Source of the DNA: Sphingomonas sp. CL5.1 | GTDB lineage: Bacteria; Pseudomonadota; Alphaproteobacteria; Sphingomonadales; Sphingomonadaceae | Reading direction: 5' to 3' | Assembly: GCF_013344685.1 (NCBI RefSeq) | Contig: NZ_CP050137.1 | Coordinates: 434,001 to 498,000 of the forward strand | Length of the DNA stretch: 64,000 nucleotides | Shown here: positions 1-8,943 of the stretch, piece after piece | How positions within the stretch are numbered: position 1 is the first letter of the stretch | Layout: each line of letters begins with the position of its first letter | Position numbers and translations under genes: made by a program | The notes under the pieces: model-generated | What the model was told of the DNA's origin: nothing | Database searches by the model: none | Seen by the model: the letters and a program-made list of their open reading frames with translations, nothing else

Positions 1-6
1 AGCCGC

Positions 7-177
7 ATGGTCGTCTGCGTGTGCAATGCCATTCGTGAAGCCGAGGTGCGCGAGGCCGCGCGCGCCGGATCGAAGACGACCTGTCAGGCTTATCGCTCGC
101 TCGGCCGTCAGCCGAAATGCGGCCAGTGCGTGACGTATGCGCGATCCATTATCGATCAGGAACGCGCTGCTGCGTAA
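7..177 (+). CDS. bfd: Bacterioferritin-associated ferredoxin (BFD family)
   Basis: A 56-residue protein with the four cysteines of the BFD [2Fe-2S] fold: C4 and C6 (CVCN) and C38 and C41 (KCGQC). Family role: it delivers electrons to bacterioferritin so that stored ferric iron can be reduced and released. It lies 100 bp upstream of bfr in the same direction, the usual pairing. The ATG at 7 gives the typical start MVVCVCNA. The upstream frame is open to the window edge, so a slightly longer N-terminus cannot be excluded, though the family is normally this length. Confidence 0.9.
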   Translation: MVVCVCNAIREAEVREAARAGSKTTCQAYRSLGRQPKCGQCVTYARSIIDQERAAA

Positions 178-277
178 CAGTCGCAGCAAGGAAAACCGCA
201 GAAATCCGCCATTTTTCCGGTTGCCGCAGCTATCCGCCGCGCGGTAGAATAGATGCTTCAACCGGAGACATGAAGAA

Positions 278-757
278 ATGAAGGGCGACCCGCGCGTCAT
301 CGAACTGCTCAACGAGACGCTGAAGAACGAGCTGACCGCTATCAATCAATATTGGTTGCACCACCGCCTGCTCGACCATTGGGGCGTGAAGAAGCTCGCC
401 GCGTTCGAGCGCCACGAATCGATCGACGAGATGAAGCACGCCGACTGGCTGGCGGAGCGCATCCTGTTCCTGGACGGGCTGCCGAACTTCCAGCTTCTCG
501 GCCGGCTGCGCATCGGCGAATCGGTGGAGGAAGTGCTGAAGGCCGATCTGGCGCTCGAGCTGGAGGCGGTGGCCCAGCTCAAGGGCGCGGTCGCGCATTG
601 CGAGGAAGTGAAGGATTACGTCAGCCGCGACCTGTTCACCAAGATCCTCGAAAGCGAGGAGGAGCATGTCGATACGCTGGAGCGCCAGTTCGACATGATC
701 GAACGGATGGGCTTGCAGAACTACATCCAGCTCAACGCCAAGAGCGAGGACGAGTAA
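278..757 (+). CDS. bfr: Bacterioferritin
   Basis: A 159-residue protein of normal length. All ferroxidase-centre residues are at canonical positions: E18, E51, H54, E94, E127 and H130. The haem ligand M52 is present (EMKH), so this is a haem-binding subunit able to oxidise ferrous iron rather than a degenerate partner. It would assemble into the 24-subunit iron-storage shell in the cytoplasm. A GGAG ribosome site lies about 10 bases before the ATG. It follows bfd and together they form an iron storage and release pair. Confidence 0.96.
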   Translation: MKGDPRVIELLNETLKNELTAINQYWLHHRLLDHWGVKKLAAFERHESIDEMKHADWLAERILFLDGLPNFQLLGRLRIGESVEEVLKADLALELEAVAQLKGAVAHCEEVKDYVSRDLFTKILESEEEHVDTLERQFDMIERMGLQNYIQLNAKSEDE

Positions 758-797
758 CGGGTTGCGTCGCGCCTTGGCCCTAGCGGGCGGCGCGGCG

Positions 798-1229
798 TCA
801 CGCCTGGCCGAAGCCTCCCGGAGCGGGGCGGCGGCCGAAGGCGACGGGGCGGCGCTCCGCCAGCGGGTTCGTTTCCCGCTCCAGCAGCGCCAGCGTCTGC
901 TCGAACAGCGGGCGCAATTTGACGATATCCTCGATCAGTCCGGTCGGCGCGTCGCGCGTCTCGACGCAATAGCGCGCGGCCAGCTCGATCGATTCCGCCA
1001 GCGCGGCCAGCGGCTCCGCCCCGAACTGGAGGGATTCGCCCTTCAATGTATGGGCGGGGATCACCATCGCGGCGGCGTTCTGCGCCTGCGCCGCCTCCTC
1101 GATCGCCGCGAGCGACTTCACGCCGTCCTCGCGGAAATAGCCCAGGATGCGGATGAAGCCCGCGCCCAGCTCCGTGCGGGCACGCGCAAAAACATTCCAG
1201 TCGACCAGCGTGGAGCCTTCGAACGACAC
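798..1229 (-). CDS. Hpt-domain histidine phosphotransfer protein
   Basis: A 143-residue protein with one Hpt four-helix domain. The phosphorylatable histidine is H60 in the motif AHTLKGES. No kinase or receiver domain is attached, so it is a stand-alone phosphotransfer module that would relay phosphate between a hybrid kinase and a response regulator; neither partner is in the window. The C-terminal 25 residues are rich in Arg, Pro and Gly and look disordered. It lies between bfr (convergent) and der. The partner pathway is unknown. Confidence 0.8.
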   Translation of the reverse strand: MSFEGSTLVDWNVFARARTELGAGFIRILGYFREDGVKSLAAIEEAAQAQNAAAMVIPAHTLKGESLQFGAEPLAALAESIELAARYCVETRDAPTGLIEDIVKLRPLFEQTLALLERETNPLAERRPVAFGRRPAPGGFGQA

Positions 1230-1344
1230 CCCCGTCTCCCTCCGTGCCCGCGTTGCGGCGTCCGATGCGATAGCTAACCGAAGATCGTAAACACCACGTA
1301 ACCATGGGTTAGCCTCGGGAAACTTTCGTGCGGCGATGCCCGCT

Positions 1345-2715
1345 CTACCCCTTGCCCTGCGTGAACGGATTGCGCGGCGCGCGCAGCGTCAGGCGCACCG
1401 GCACCGCCCCGAAGCCAAGGTCGCGGCGCAGGCTGTTCATCAGATAGCGTTCGTAGCTGGCGGGAAGCTGATCGACGCGCGTGCCGAAGATGACGAAGCT
1501 CGGCGGGCGCGATTTCACCTGCGTCACATAGCGCATCTTGATGCGCTTGCCGCCGGGCGCGGGCGGCGGATTGGCCTCGATCGCGCGCTCGAACCAGCGG
1601 TTCAGCTCGCCGGTCGGCACGCGGCGCGACCATGCGGCGCGCGTCTCGAAGGCGGCGGCGAGAAGCTGGTCGATGCCTTTGCCCGTCACCGCCGAGACGG
1701 TGAGCAGCGGCACGCCCTTCACCTGGCTGAGGCCGTCCTCCAGCGCCTTGCGCACGCCGTTGAACAGCGACGAAGGGTCGGCCGCGACATCCCATTTGTT
1801 GAGCGCGATCAGCAGCGCGCGGCCTTCCGACAGCACCTTGTCGGCGATGCGCAGGTCCTGCGCCTCCAGCCCCAGCGTCGCGTCGAGCAGCAGCACCACC
1901 ACCTCGGCGAAATCGACCGCGTGGAGCGCGTCGGCCACCGAGAGCTTCTCCAGCTTGTCCTGCACCTTGGCGCGCTTGCGCATCCCGGCGGTGTCGATCA
2001 GCCGCACCGCGCGCGGGCCGTCGGGGCCGTTCCACGTCCAGTCGATCGCGATCGAATCGCGCGTGATGCCGGCTTCCGGGCCGGTGATCATGCGATCCTC
2101 GCCGAGCATCCGGTTGACCAGCGTCGACTTGCCGGCATTGGGGCGGCCGACGATGGCGAGCTTCAGCGGCGCGTCGTCCGCTTCCTCATCCTCCTCCGCG
2201 TCCGTTTCCTCCTCCGCGCGCTCCAGATGCGGCAGCAGCGCCTCGAACAAGTCCGCGACGCCCTCGCCATGCTCGGCCGAAAGCTGCACCGGATCGCCGA
2301 AGCCGAGCGCGAGCGATTCGAGCACGCCCTGATCGCCCGAGCGCCCCTCCACCTTGTTCGCGACGAGGATGATCGGCGTGGTCGATCCGCGCAGCCAGCG
2401 GGCGATCTCCTCATCGAGCGGGACGATGCCGGCGCGCGCGTCGATCAGGAACAGCGCGACGTCGGCTGCCTTCACCGCCGCCTCGGTCTGGCGGCGCATC
2501 CGGCCGGGGAGCGTATTGGGGTCCTCGTCCTCATAGCCAGCCGTGTCCACGACGCGGAAATCGAGGCCGAGCAGATGCGCGTCCCCCTCGCGCCGGTCGC
2601 GCGTGACGCCGGGACGGTCGTCCACCAGCGCCAGCTTCTTGCCGACAAGGCGGTTGAACAGGGTCGATTTACCGACATTGGGTCGGCCGACGATCGCGAC
2701 GATGGGAAGCGGCAT
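1345..2715 (-). CDS. der: Ribosome-assembly GTPase Der (EngA)
   Basis: A 456-residue protein with the tandem GTPase layout unique to Der. The first P-loop is GRPNVGKS at residues 10-17, with DTAG near 57 and NKVE near 120. An acidic linker (about 167-181) follows. The second P-loop is GRPNAGKS at 190-197, with NKWD near 305, and a C-terminal KH-like domain ends in RNPFTQGKG. Family role: late maturation of the 50S subunit. It is followed in the same direction by other genes only upstream (bamB, YfgM-like), the der-bamB-yfgM neighbourhood found widely in proteobacteria. Confidence 0.96.
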   Translation of the reverse strand: MPLPIVAIVGRPNVGKSTLFNRLVGKKLALVDDRPGVTRDRREGDAHLLGLDFRVVDTAGYEDEDPNTLPGRMRRQTEAAVKAADVALFLIDARAGIVPLDEEIARWLRGSTTPIILVANKVEGRSGDQGVLESLALGFGDPVQLSAEHGEGVADLFEALLPHLERAEEETDAEEDEEADDAPLKLAIVGRPNAGKSTLVNRMLGEDRMITGPEAGITRDSIAIDWTWNGPDGPRAVRLIDTAGMRKRAKVQDKLEKLSVADALHAVDFAEVVVLLLDATLGLEAQDLRIADKVLSEGRALLIALNKWDVAADPSSLFNGVRKALEDGLSQVKGVPLLTVSAVTGKGIDQLLAAAFETRAAWSRRVPTGELNRWFERAIEANPPPAPGGKRIKMRYVTQVKSRPPSFVIFGTRVDQLPASYERYLMNSLRRDLGFGAVPVRLTLRAPRNPFTQGKG

Positions 2716-2763
2716 CGCGGCGCAATAGCCGCAATGCGCGCGCCCGTCACCTATGGGCGGGCA

Positions 2764-4089
2764 TCACCGATATGCGGTGATGTGCCCCTTCTGGTCGAGA
2801 ACGTAGAGCGTCGAATTGGCCACTACCGGCGGCAGGCTCAATTCCGCGCCTTGCCGGATGGTGGTGACGACCTTGCCGTCGGTGGGCGAAATGCCGACGA
2901 TCTCGCCGCGGGTGTTGGTCAGCCACAATTTGTCGCCCGCCAGCACCGGGCCGAACCACACATAGGCGCCGGACTTCTTCTTGACGTTCTTGTAGCCGCG
3001 AAGCTGCGAGATCCAGCGCACCTTGCCGTTGGCGCGCGACAGGCAGATCAGCCGCGCATCGTCGGTGATGACGAACAGCCACTCGCCTGCCAGCCACGGC
3101 GTGGAGGTGCCGGCGAGATTCTGCTCCCACAGGCGCTGGCCGGTGGAAATCTCCAGCGCGACCATGCGCCCGCCCTGCCCGACCGCATAAGCGCGGCCGT
3201 CGGCGATCACCGGATCGGCATCGATATCGGCAAGGCTGGAAACCGAGGTGGAGATTGAGGTGCGCGACAGCGCATCCTGCCACAAGGTGCGCCCGTTCTC
3301 GTAGCGATAGGCGCTAAGCTCGCCCGACGAGAAGCCGGCGACCACCGTGCCGGAGGCAACCGCCGGCGCCGCGACGCCGAACACGCCTTGCGATTCGAGG
3401 CTACCGGATTCCGCCCAGATGACCTTGCCGTCCGCTTCGCCCAGCGCGAAAAGCTGGTTGTCCTGGCTCAGCACATAGATCTGGCCGCCGGCGACGGTCG
3501 GCGCGCCGCGCAGCGGGCCGCCCGGCTTGGCGCGCCACACCACCGCGCCGTCCGCCGCGTTCAGCGCCACCACGTCGCCCAGCCCGTCGGTCGCGAAGAC
3601 CTTGCCGTCGTCATAGGAGACGCCGCCGCCGAAGCGCGCCGCGCTGTTCTTCTTGCCGGTGGCGAGCGGCGCGGTCCACAGCACCGCGCCGGTGTCGGCG
3701 CGGAAGGCATGGACCACGGCATCGACATCGACCGCGAACAGCTTGCCCTCGGCCACCACCGGCGCCGCGCCTAGCCGCTGCCGGCTCGATCCACCGTCGA
3801 TCCGCGCGCTCCATGCCCGCGTCGGCGAGGCGGCGAGCGCGAGGTTGCCCATGTTCTTCGCCGCATTGCCGCCCGGCTGCGCCCAGGCGTCATTCGCCGT
3901 GGCCGGCGGCAGCGTCACAGCCACGCCCGACATCGACGGATCGACCGCCGCGCCGTTTTCCGAAACGAGGATGGGGATGCGCTCGCCCAGCGTCGGCGTC
4001 TTCTTCGGGCCGTGGCCCTTGAATATGCCGCAGCCGCTCAAGCCAACGAGCGCGGCGATCACCAGCGGCGCAGCCAGAACCTTCTTCAT
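2764..4089 (-). CDS. bamB: Outer-membrane assembly lipoprotein BamB (PQQ-type beta-propeller)
   Basis: A 441-residue protein starting with a lipoprotein signal peptide, lipobox LSGC with the lipidated cysteine at C20. The rest is a series of PQQ-like beta-propeller blades with repeated G-x-V-xW motifs. Family role: a periplasm-facing BAM component that helps BamA insert beta-barrel proteins. Its ATG overlaps the stop of the upstream YfgM-like gene by one base (taATG), indicating translational coupling, and der follows 48 bp downstream. The assignment rests on fold and neighbourhood. Confidence 0.9.
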   Translation of the reverse strand: MKKVLAAPLVIAALVGLSGCGIFKGHGPKKTPTLGERIPILVSENGAAVDPSMSGVAVTLPPATANDAWAQPGGNAAKNMGNLALAASPTRAWSARIDGGSSRQRLGAAPVVAEGKLFAVDVDAVVHAFRADTGAVLWTAPLATGKKNSAARFGGGVSYDDGKVFATDGLGDVVALNAADGAVVWRAKPGGPLRGAPTVAGGQIYVLSQDNQLFALGEADGKVIWAESGSLESQGVFGVAAPAVASGTVVAGFSSGELSAYRYENGRTLWQDALSRTSISTSVSSLADIDADPVIADGRAYAVGQGGRMVALEISTGQRLWEQNLAGTSTPWLAGEWLFVITDDARLICLSRANGKVRWISQLRGYKNVKKKSGAYVWFGPVLAGDKLWLTNTRGEIVGISPTDGKVVTTIRQGAELSLPPVVANSTLYVLDQKGHITAYR

Positions 4090-4808
4090 TACTGCTTGGC
4101 CTTCTCGTTGCCGCCCGTCGCGCCGTTGTCCGTGCCGGTCTTGTCGGTGTTCAATACCCCGGCCATCTGAACCGCGCGTTGACGGATCGAGGGCGGCACC
4201 TGCTCCGATGCCGCGATCTGGCCGAAGAGCTGCCCCGCGAGATCGCGCCGCCCCTGCTTCAGATAGGCGATCGCAACCAGCTCGCCCGCGCTGCCGAAAT
4301 AGGGATTGCCGGCGATCGCCAGCCCACGCAACCGGCTGACGACGACATCGGGCTTGAGCGTGTCGAACTCGGCATTGGTCTGGCGGATCAGCGCGAGATC
4401 GCGGAACGGCTTGGCCATCGACTGGTCGCCGGCGACCGCCGCGAATTGCTGCGCCGCGCCCTTCAGGTCGTTCTTGCGCAGCGCGATATCCGCCTGGGTG
4501 AAGCGCGCCACCGCGCGATAGCCATCGGACTTGGACTGCGCCAGTTCCGCCAGCGTCTTGGCGGAGGCATCGGGCTTGCCCGCGCCGAGATCGTCGAAGG
4601 CGGCCTGAAGCTGCTCACCCTGCCGCTCGGCCGCCTTGCCCTGCTGGTTCTGCCAGAACAGAAGTCCCGCGAACGCCCCCAGCGCAAGGATGATCGCCGC
4701 GATCAGCCACCGGCCGTACCGCCGCCAGAAATCGAGCGCCTGATCCCGGCGCAACTCGTCATCGACTTCACGCAGGAACGCTTCATTGCTTTGCGGCGTC
4801 AGGGCCAA
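4089..4808 (-). CDS. YfgM-like TPR protein (periplasmic chaperone-like, single membrane anchor)
   Basis: A 239-residue protein. Residues 1-30 are cytoplasmic, then one membrane segment (about 33-52, WLIAAIILALGAFAGLLFW) and a periplasmic helical-repeat domain rich in Ala and Gln. This is the YfgM/TPR_21 architecture. In E. coli YfgM associates with SecYEG and the chaperone network. It is the first gene of the operon yfgM-bamB-der, overlapping bamB by one base. The C-terminal 20 residues are low-complexity Thr/Asn/Gly. Confidence 0.8.
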   Translation of the reverse strand: MALTPQSNEAFLREVDDELRRDQALDFWRRYGRWLIAAIILALGAFAGLLFWQNQQGKAAERQGEQLQAAFDDLGAGKPDASAKTLAELAQSKSDGYRAVARFTQADIALRKNDLKGAAQQFAAVAGDQSMAKPFRDLALIRQTNAEFDTLKPDVVVSRLRGLAIAGNPYFGSAGELVAIAYLKQGRRDLAGQLFGQIAASEQVPPSIRQRAVQMAGVLNTDKTGTDNGATGGNEKAKQ

Positions 4809-4875
4809 GGCGAACTCCGGATACTGGAAAAGCGCGTCTGTTTAGCGATGCGCCGGGAGAAACGGAAGCGGCTTG

Positions 4876-5733
4876 CTATTTCGGCTGATAGGTCTGCGCC
4901 GGGCCGGGGAAAGCGCGCGAGCGGACCTCGTCCGCATAGGCCTCGGCGCAGCCCGAGACGAAGCTCGCCATGTCGCCGTACCGCTTCACGAAACGCGGCG
5001 TGCGCTCGAACAGGCCGAGCATGTCCTCGGCCACCAGTACCTGTCCGTCGCAATGCGCCGACGCGCCGATGCCGATCGTCACGCATTCCACCGTGCGGGT
5101 CAGCTCGATCGCGATCGGCTCGACCACGCCCTCCACCACCATCGCGAAGGCGCCGGCACGGTCGATCGCCTGGCCATCGTCGATGATCTTCGCCGCTTCC
5201 TCCTGCGTCCGCCCGCGCGCGCCATAGCCGCCGAGCATGTTCACCGCCTGCGGCGTCAGCCCGACATGGCCCATCACCGGAATGCCGCGATCGACGAGGA
5301 ACTTGACGGTCGGCGCCATCGCCGCCCCGCCTTCCAGCTTCACCGCCGCCGCGCCGGTCTGCTTGAGCAGCCACGCGGCGCTCTCGAAAGCCTTTTCGGG
5401 CGACGCCTCATAGCTGCCGAACGGCATGTCGATCACCACCATCGCATGATAGCTGCCGCGCACCACCGCCGCGCCGTGCGCCGCCATCATCTCCAGCGTC
5501 ACGGGGACAGTGGACGGCAAGCCGTAGATCACCTGTCCCAGGCTGTCACCGACCAGCAGCAGGTCGCAATGCGGATCGAACAATTGCGCGTTGCGCACCG
5601 TATAGGCGGTAAGCATCACCAGCGGCTCCGCCCCCTTGCGCTTGCGCACAGCGGGGACGGTGACGCGCTTCATCGGCGCCGAGACGGGTGTCGCCCGGCT
5701 GGTGGAGCTGTCGATCGTGAAGGTCGTGGACAT
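4876..5733 (-). CDS. panB: 3-methyl-2-oxobutanoate hydroxymethyltransferase
   Basis: A 285-residue protein of normal PanB length. Family landmarks include LTAYTVRNAQL near the N-terminus, VGDSLGQVIYG (Mg-ligand Asp), GSYHAMVVIDMPFGSYE, VKLEGG, and GHVGLTPQ. It catalyses the first committed step of pantothenate and CoA biosynthesis: hydroxymethylation of alpha-ketoisovalerate with methylene-tetrahydrofolate to ketopantoate. panC is not next to it in this window. The first 20 residues are Ser/Thr-rich, so a start at the internal Met (MKRVTVPAV) is possible. Confidence 0.95.
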   Translation of the reverse strand: MSTTFTIDSSTSRATPVSAPMKRVTVPAVRKRKGAEPLVMLTAYTVRNAQLFDPHCDLLLVGDSLGQVIYGLPSTVPVTLEMMAAHGAAVVRGSYHAMVVIDMPFGSYEASPEKAFESAAWLLKQTGAAAVKLEGGAAMAPTVKFLVDRGIPVMGHVGLTPQAVNMLGGYGARGRTQEEAAKIIDDGQAIDRAGAFAMVVEGVVEPIAIELTRTVECVTIGIGASAHCDGQVLVAEDMLGLFERTPRFVKRYGDMASFVSGCAEAYADEVRSRAFPGPAQTYQPK

Positions 5734-5779
5734 GGGCGGCAGGCTTAGAGGTTCATCAGCCGCAATGCCAGCCCGCGCG

Positions 5780-6232
5780 CTACCGCACCCAGCGCCCGCG
5801 CCGCACCCAGCCCCTGCGGATCGCCACCCCGGCGAGCCACAGCTCGAACAACGCCACCGCGACGATGGCCAGCGGGAAATAGGCCACCCACAGGCCCTTG
5901 CTGGCGATGATGTCGGTGGTCGCGAACAGGTAGCCGAACTGGACGATCACCGCGACGAGCGACACGATGAACAGCGGCCGCGCCGCAGCCTTGCCGAGCA
6001 GCAGCGCCACCGCGCCCGCGAATCCGCTACCCACCGCCAGTGCATAGACCCAATTGTACCAGCCCGGCAGCGCGGCATAGAGCGCGCGATCATAAGCGGT
6101 GGCGTCGCCCATCGCATCGGCGCCGAGGCGGAATTGCTGGACGCAGGCGAAAACGCCCATCGCGCCCCACGCGACCAGCAGAAGGGCGGCAATACGGAAC
6201 CACAAGGGCACGCGCGTCGCGAACTGGCTCAT
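5780..6232 (-). CDS. Small integral membrane protein, function unknown
   Basis: About 150 residues with four predicted hydrophobic helices (WFRIAALLLVAWGAMGV; VYALAVGSGFAGAVALLLG; PLFIVSLVAVIVQFGYLF; AYFPLAIVAVALFELWLAG) and a basic C-terminus. No catalytic motif is visible. I prefer the Met at 6232 (MSQFATR) to the one at 6247 because the latter adds only GGRR before it. It resembles unassigned four-helix proteins common in sphingomonads. It stands alone between panB and the ArsC-like gene on the same strand. Confidence 0.7.
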   Translation of the reverse strand: MSQFATRVPLWFRIAALLLVAWGAMGVFACVQQFRLGADAMGDATAYDRALYAALPGWYNWVYALAVGSGFAGAVALLLGKAAARPLFIVSLVAVIVQFGYLFATTDIIASKGLWVAYFPLAIVAVALFELWLAGVAIRRGWVRRGRWVR

Positions 6233-6279
6233 CCGTCTTCCCCCCACGTCCGGAGAAGAATGTGCGCCGTAACTATCCG

Positions 6280-6621
6280 TTACACAAGCGTTTCATATTG
6301 CGCGGCATCGAAGCCGACGAGCAACGCGTCGCCCTTCGTCACCACCGGGCGCTTGATTGCCGAAGGGTTGGCGAGCATCAGCCCGATCGCCTTTTCCGCG
6401 TCGAGACCGGCCTTCGCCTCGTCCGGCAGCTTGCGAAAGGTGGTGCCGGCGCGGTTGAGCAGTTTCTCCCATCCGACCCGCGCCACCCAGCCGCGCAACG
6501 CCGCCTCGTCCACACCGGCCTTCTTATAGTCGTGGAAGGCGTAAGCAACGCCACGCTGGTCGAGCCACGCGCGCGCCTTCTTCACCGTGTCGCAATTGGG
6601 GATGCCGTAGAGTGTTGTCAT
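6280..6621 (-). CDS. ArsC/Spx-family thioredoxin-fold protein (YffB-like)
   Basis: A 113-residue thioredoxin-fold protein with the start LYGIPNCDTVKKA. It has a single redox cysteine followed by DTVKKAR and the conserved RPVVT segment near the C-terminus (IKRPVVTKGD). These are the hallmarks of the YffB branch of the ArsC family. YffB-type proteins are glutathione-dependent reductases of unclear substrate; true arsenate reductases carry a different arginine triad. No arsenic genes are nearby, so arsenate reduction is not proposed. The neighbouring GNAT gene starts a few bases upstream on the same strand. Confidence 0.85.
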   Translation of the reverse strand: MTTLYGIPNCDTVKKARAWLDQRGVAYAFHDYKKAGVDEAALRGWVARVGWEKLLNRAGTTFRKLPDEAKAGLDAEKAIGLMLANPSAIKRPVVTKGDALLVGFDAAQYETLV

Positions 6622-6627
6622 TCTCCC

Positions 6628-7035
6628 TCAATCGAGGAAACGGCCGAGCACCGCAACCGGTTGATCGACAAAGCCCAGCGCGCGATAGAAGGCCAGCACC
6701 TCTTCGTTGCCGGCACGCACCATCAGTTGCAGCTTCGGCGCGCCGCGCTCGCGCAGCCACGCCTCGGCGGCCTGCATCAGCGCGCGCCCCAGCCCAGTGC
6801 GGCGCGCATCCGGCGCGACGGCAAGGTAATAGACCCAGCCGCGATGCCCGTCATGCCCCACCATCACGCTTCCGGTGACCGCCCCCTCGCGACGCGCGAC
6901 GAGGATGGTCGAGGCGGGGCCGCCAAGCGCCCGCGCGATATCGCGCGCCGGCGGATTCCACGGGCGGGTCAGCCCGCAGACTTCCCATAGAACGACCAAT
7001 TCTGCCTCATCGGCAAGAGAAGCCTCCGCAATCAT
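6628..7035 (-). CDS. GNAT acetyltransferase (YpeA-like)
   Basis: A 135-residue single-domain GNAT fold. The acetyl-CoA pyrophosphate loop is visible as RRTGLGRALM after the strand VYYLAVAPD, and the C-terminal FYRALGF motif is present. Length and the N-terminal LWEVCGLTRPWN segment match the YpeA subfamily, whose substrate is not firmly known. It sits six bases upstream of the ArsC-like gene in the same direction and is probably co-transcribed with it. Confidence 0.85.
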   Translation of the reverse strand: MIAEASLADEAELVVLWEVCGLTRPWNPPARDIARALGGPASTILVARREGAVTGSVMVGHDGHRGWVYYLAVAPDARRTGLGRALMQAAEAWLRERGAPKLQLMVRAGNEEVLAFYRALGFVDQPVAVLGRFLD

Positions 7036-7048
7036 CCCATTCCCTCCG

Positions 7049-8035
7049 CTATCCGGACACTAAGGTCCGCGCGGACAGGAAGCGAGGCGCGGATAGCGCC
7101 GGGGGTCGCACGGCACGCCCCGCCTCGCCATGCAGCCGCAGCGACAGCGCCAGCATGATCGCGCCGATCAGGCCACCCGCGATCAGGTCGACCGCGTAAT
7201 GTCCTCCGACCGTCAGGGCTGATACGAACATCAGGGCATTGAGCACCACCAGCGGTATCGCCCAGCGGCCGAGCCATCCGAACGCGCAGGCGAGGATGAC
7301 CGCATCGGCCGCGTGCATGCTCGGGAACGTGACCATGCCGGTGACGACGGAAAAATCGAATGTCCGCACCGTGCCGTTACGCGCGCCGTTCAGGACATCC
7401 ACGAACTCATAGGGGAATGGCGGATTCCCGTAAGCGGGCATGAGCGCGATGAAGGCGATGCATACGAAGGCCGTCGCGATAAGGGCGGTAAGAATCGCCC
7501 AGGCGCGCGCGCGTTCGCCGGAAAGCACCAATGCCGCCAGCAGAATAGCGGGCGTGAACTTCAAGCTGTTGTAGATCCACGCCCATATGAACTTGATCCT
7601 GCCCGACGCCATCAGCAGGTCTATCGCGCGCGCCCTGTCCAGCGCGAGAAATTCCCGATCCATTCGCGCCAGCATCCCGTCCGCGATCGGCGCGTTGAAC
7701 GACGCGACAACAATCGAGTAAAAGGCGAAGACGACACCGGCAAGCGGCAGCAACGTCGATTGTTCGAGCAGATCCGCGATCTTCACGAAGCCGATCCACC
7801 TCACCGCATAGGCAAATGCGAGCCCCACACCGGCGGATTGCAGCACATCGGCCAGCATGGCGGGATCATAGTCGAACCGGCCGGTCGCCACGGCGCACGC
7901 GGCGATACCGGCGCCGAGCAAGCACAGTCCATAGACCGGAAGCGCATGGCGCTCGAACAGATTCCGCGACCTTGAAAAATGCGCGAGAGCGCGGCCTGCG
8001 CGCCGCAAGGTTGCCCGGTCCATTGCCGGCAGCAT
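7049..8035 (-). CDS. PAP2-superfamily membrane phosphatase
   Basis: A 328-residue polytopic protein with about six hydrophobic segments. The C-terminal part carries the PAP2 active-site blocks: FPSMHAA (phosphatase motif 2) and GGHYAVDLIAG (motif 3 with catalytic His). This matches the PAP2_3 / inositolphosphotransferase-like group, membrane enzymes acting on lipid or isoprenoid phosphates. The exact substrate cannot be read from sequence. It is followed 13 bp downstream by the GNAT gene and preceded by the broken metallo-beta-lactamase gene. Confidence 0.85.
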   Translation of the reverse strand: MLPAMDRATLRRAGRALAHFSRSRNLFERHALPVYGLCLLGAGIAACAVATGRFDYDPAMLADVLQSAGVGLAFAYAVRWIGFVKIADLLEQSTLLPLAGVVFAFYSIVVASFNAPIADGMLARMDREFLALDRARAIDLLMASGRIKFIWAWIYNSLKFTPAILLAALVLSGERARAWAILTALIATAFVCIAFIALMPAYGNPPFPYEFVDVLNGARNGTVRTFDFSVVTGMVTFPSMHAADAVILACAFGWLGRWAIPLVVLNALMFVSALTVGGHYAVDLIAGGLIGAIMLALSLRLHGEAGRAVRPPALSAPRFLSARTLVSG

Positions 8036-8067
8036 GGGCGAACCGCCTTAATTCGCGGTAAAGGACG

Positions 8068-8898
8068 TCAGTCCCGATGCCGGTTCTGTTGCCTTGCCAG
8101 ATCGGCGTCGAACGCGGTTCGCGCATCCCGCACCATTTTTGGCAGTACCGTGGGATCGACCAGCGCCCGCCGCCTCGCACGGCCGAGTACGTCGACCGTC
8201 TCCGGGTGGAACGGCAACACCAAATCCGCCTTCTCGCGCGCGAGCCGGTCGAAGCTGCGGCGGAAATCGCCGACGATACCGGGATAGGCGCGGTTATCGA
8301 CCAACCGGTTACCCGCCACCGTGATGCTGCACGCGAACAGCACCTCGCGCGGCACGCCGCCATCGGCAATGCGCATCTTCCAGCTCGTGCAGCCCGGCGT
8401 GTGGCCGGGCGTCGCCACCGCCGTCAGCGTCACGCCGCCGAGCGTCACCGTCTCGCCATCTCGGATGGCGCGATCGACATGCGCGGCCGGAAAGCGGATC
8501 ACGCCGTAGCTCGTCTCGCCCGGCGGCGTGCCGGTCTCGACCGCGCGGGCGTCGCGCGCGCCGACCCGGTCGCGCGCTTGAGCGCGGCGAGGCCGCCGGC
8601 GTGATCGAAATGCGCATGGCTGAGCAGGATCAGCTTCACGTCGCGCAGCTTCCCCCGCGCGGCGATATTCCTTTCCAGCCGCGCGGCATTCTCCGCCATC
8701 GGCGCGTCGATCAGGATAGCGCCGGCGCTGGTGTGGATCAGATAGGCCGCCAGCCCTTCGGTGCCGACATAATCGATCGGGCCGATCAGGTGGAACGGCG
8801 CGATCGAGCGGGTCCATGCGGGCGGATTGGAAACGGCGGCAGCAGGCGCGGCGAGCGCGAGCAGCGCCGCAGCCAGCATCTTGCCGCGAGTCCGCGTC
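8068..8898 (-). pseudogene. Subclass B3-type metallo-beta-lactamase, frameshifted
   Basis: The first half (GTG start at 8898, then TRTRGKML and an Ala-rich signal peptide) runs in one frame through the zinc motif HAHFDH to about 8575. The rest (ETSYGV, GHTPGCTSW, LPFHPE) continues in another frame to the stop at 8068. One missing base near 8575 explains the switch. All zinc-ligand motifs of a B3 enzyme are otherwise present, so the damage looks recent or is a sequencing error. The GTG start touches the left attachment core: before the element inserted, guaA would have ended GAGTGA and this gene would have started inside that stop (GTGA). Insertion has therefore cut it from its promoter and from coupling to guaA. 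Confidence 0.75.
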
Positions 8899-8900
8899 AC

Positions 8901-8911
8901 TCCCACTCGAT
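8901..8911 (-). other. Left attachment core (att)
   Basis: TCCCACTCGAT is identical to 51245-51255. With the flanking bases the match is A(C/T)TCCCACTCGAT, 12 of 13. On the minus strand it reads ATCGAGTGGGA, the last codons of guaA (I-E-W-E). Bases 8900-8896 to its left (GTGACG on the minus strand) are the displaced end of the old guaA and the start of the metallo-beta-lactamase gene. Confidence 0.85.
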
Positions 8912-8943
8912 TATTTTGAGATAACCTACTGAGTTGAAAAATA

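Noticed and set aside
6280..6621. Arsenate reductase arsC
   Set aside because: The PNCDTVKKA motif and lack of the arginine triad and ars neighbours fit YffB-like proteins rather than arsenate reductase.
8068..8898. Functional carbapenemase
   Set aside because: Zinc motifs are present but the reading frame is broken and the promoter context is lost, so I call it a pseudogene.
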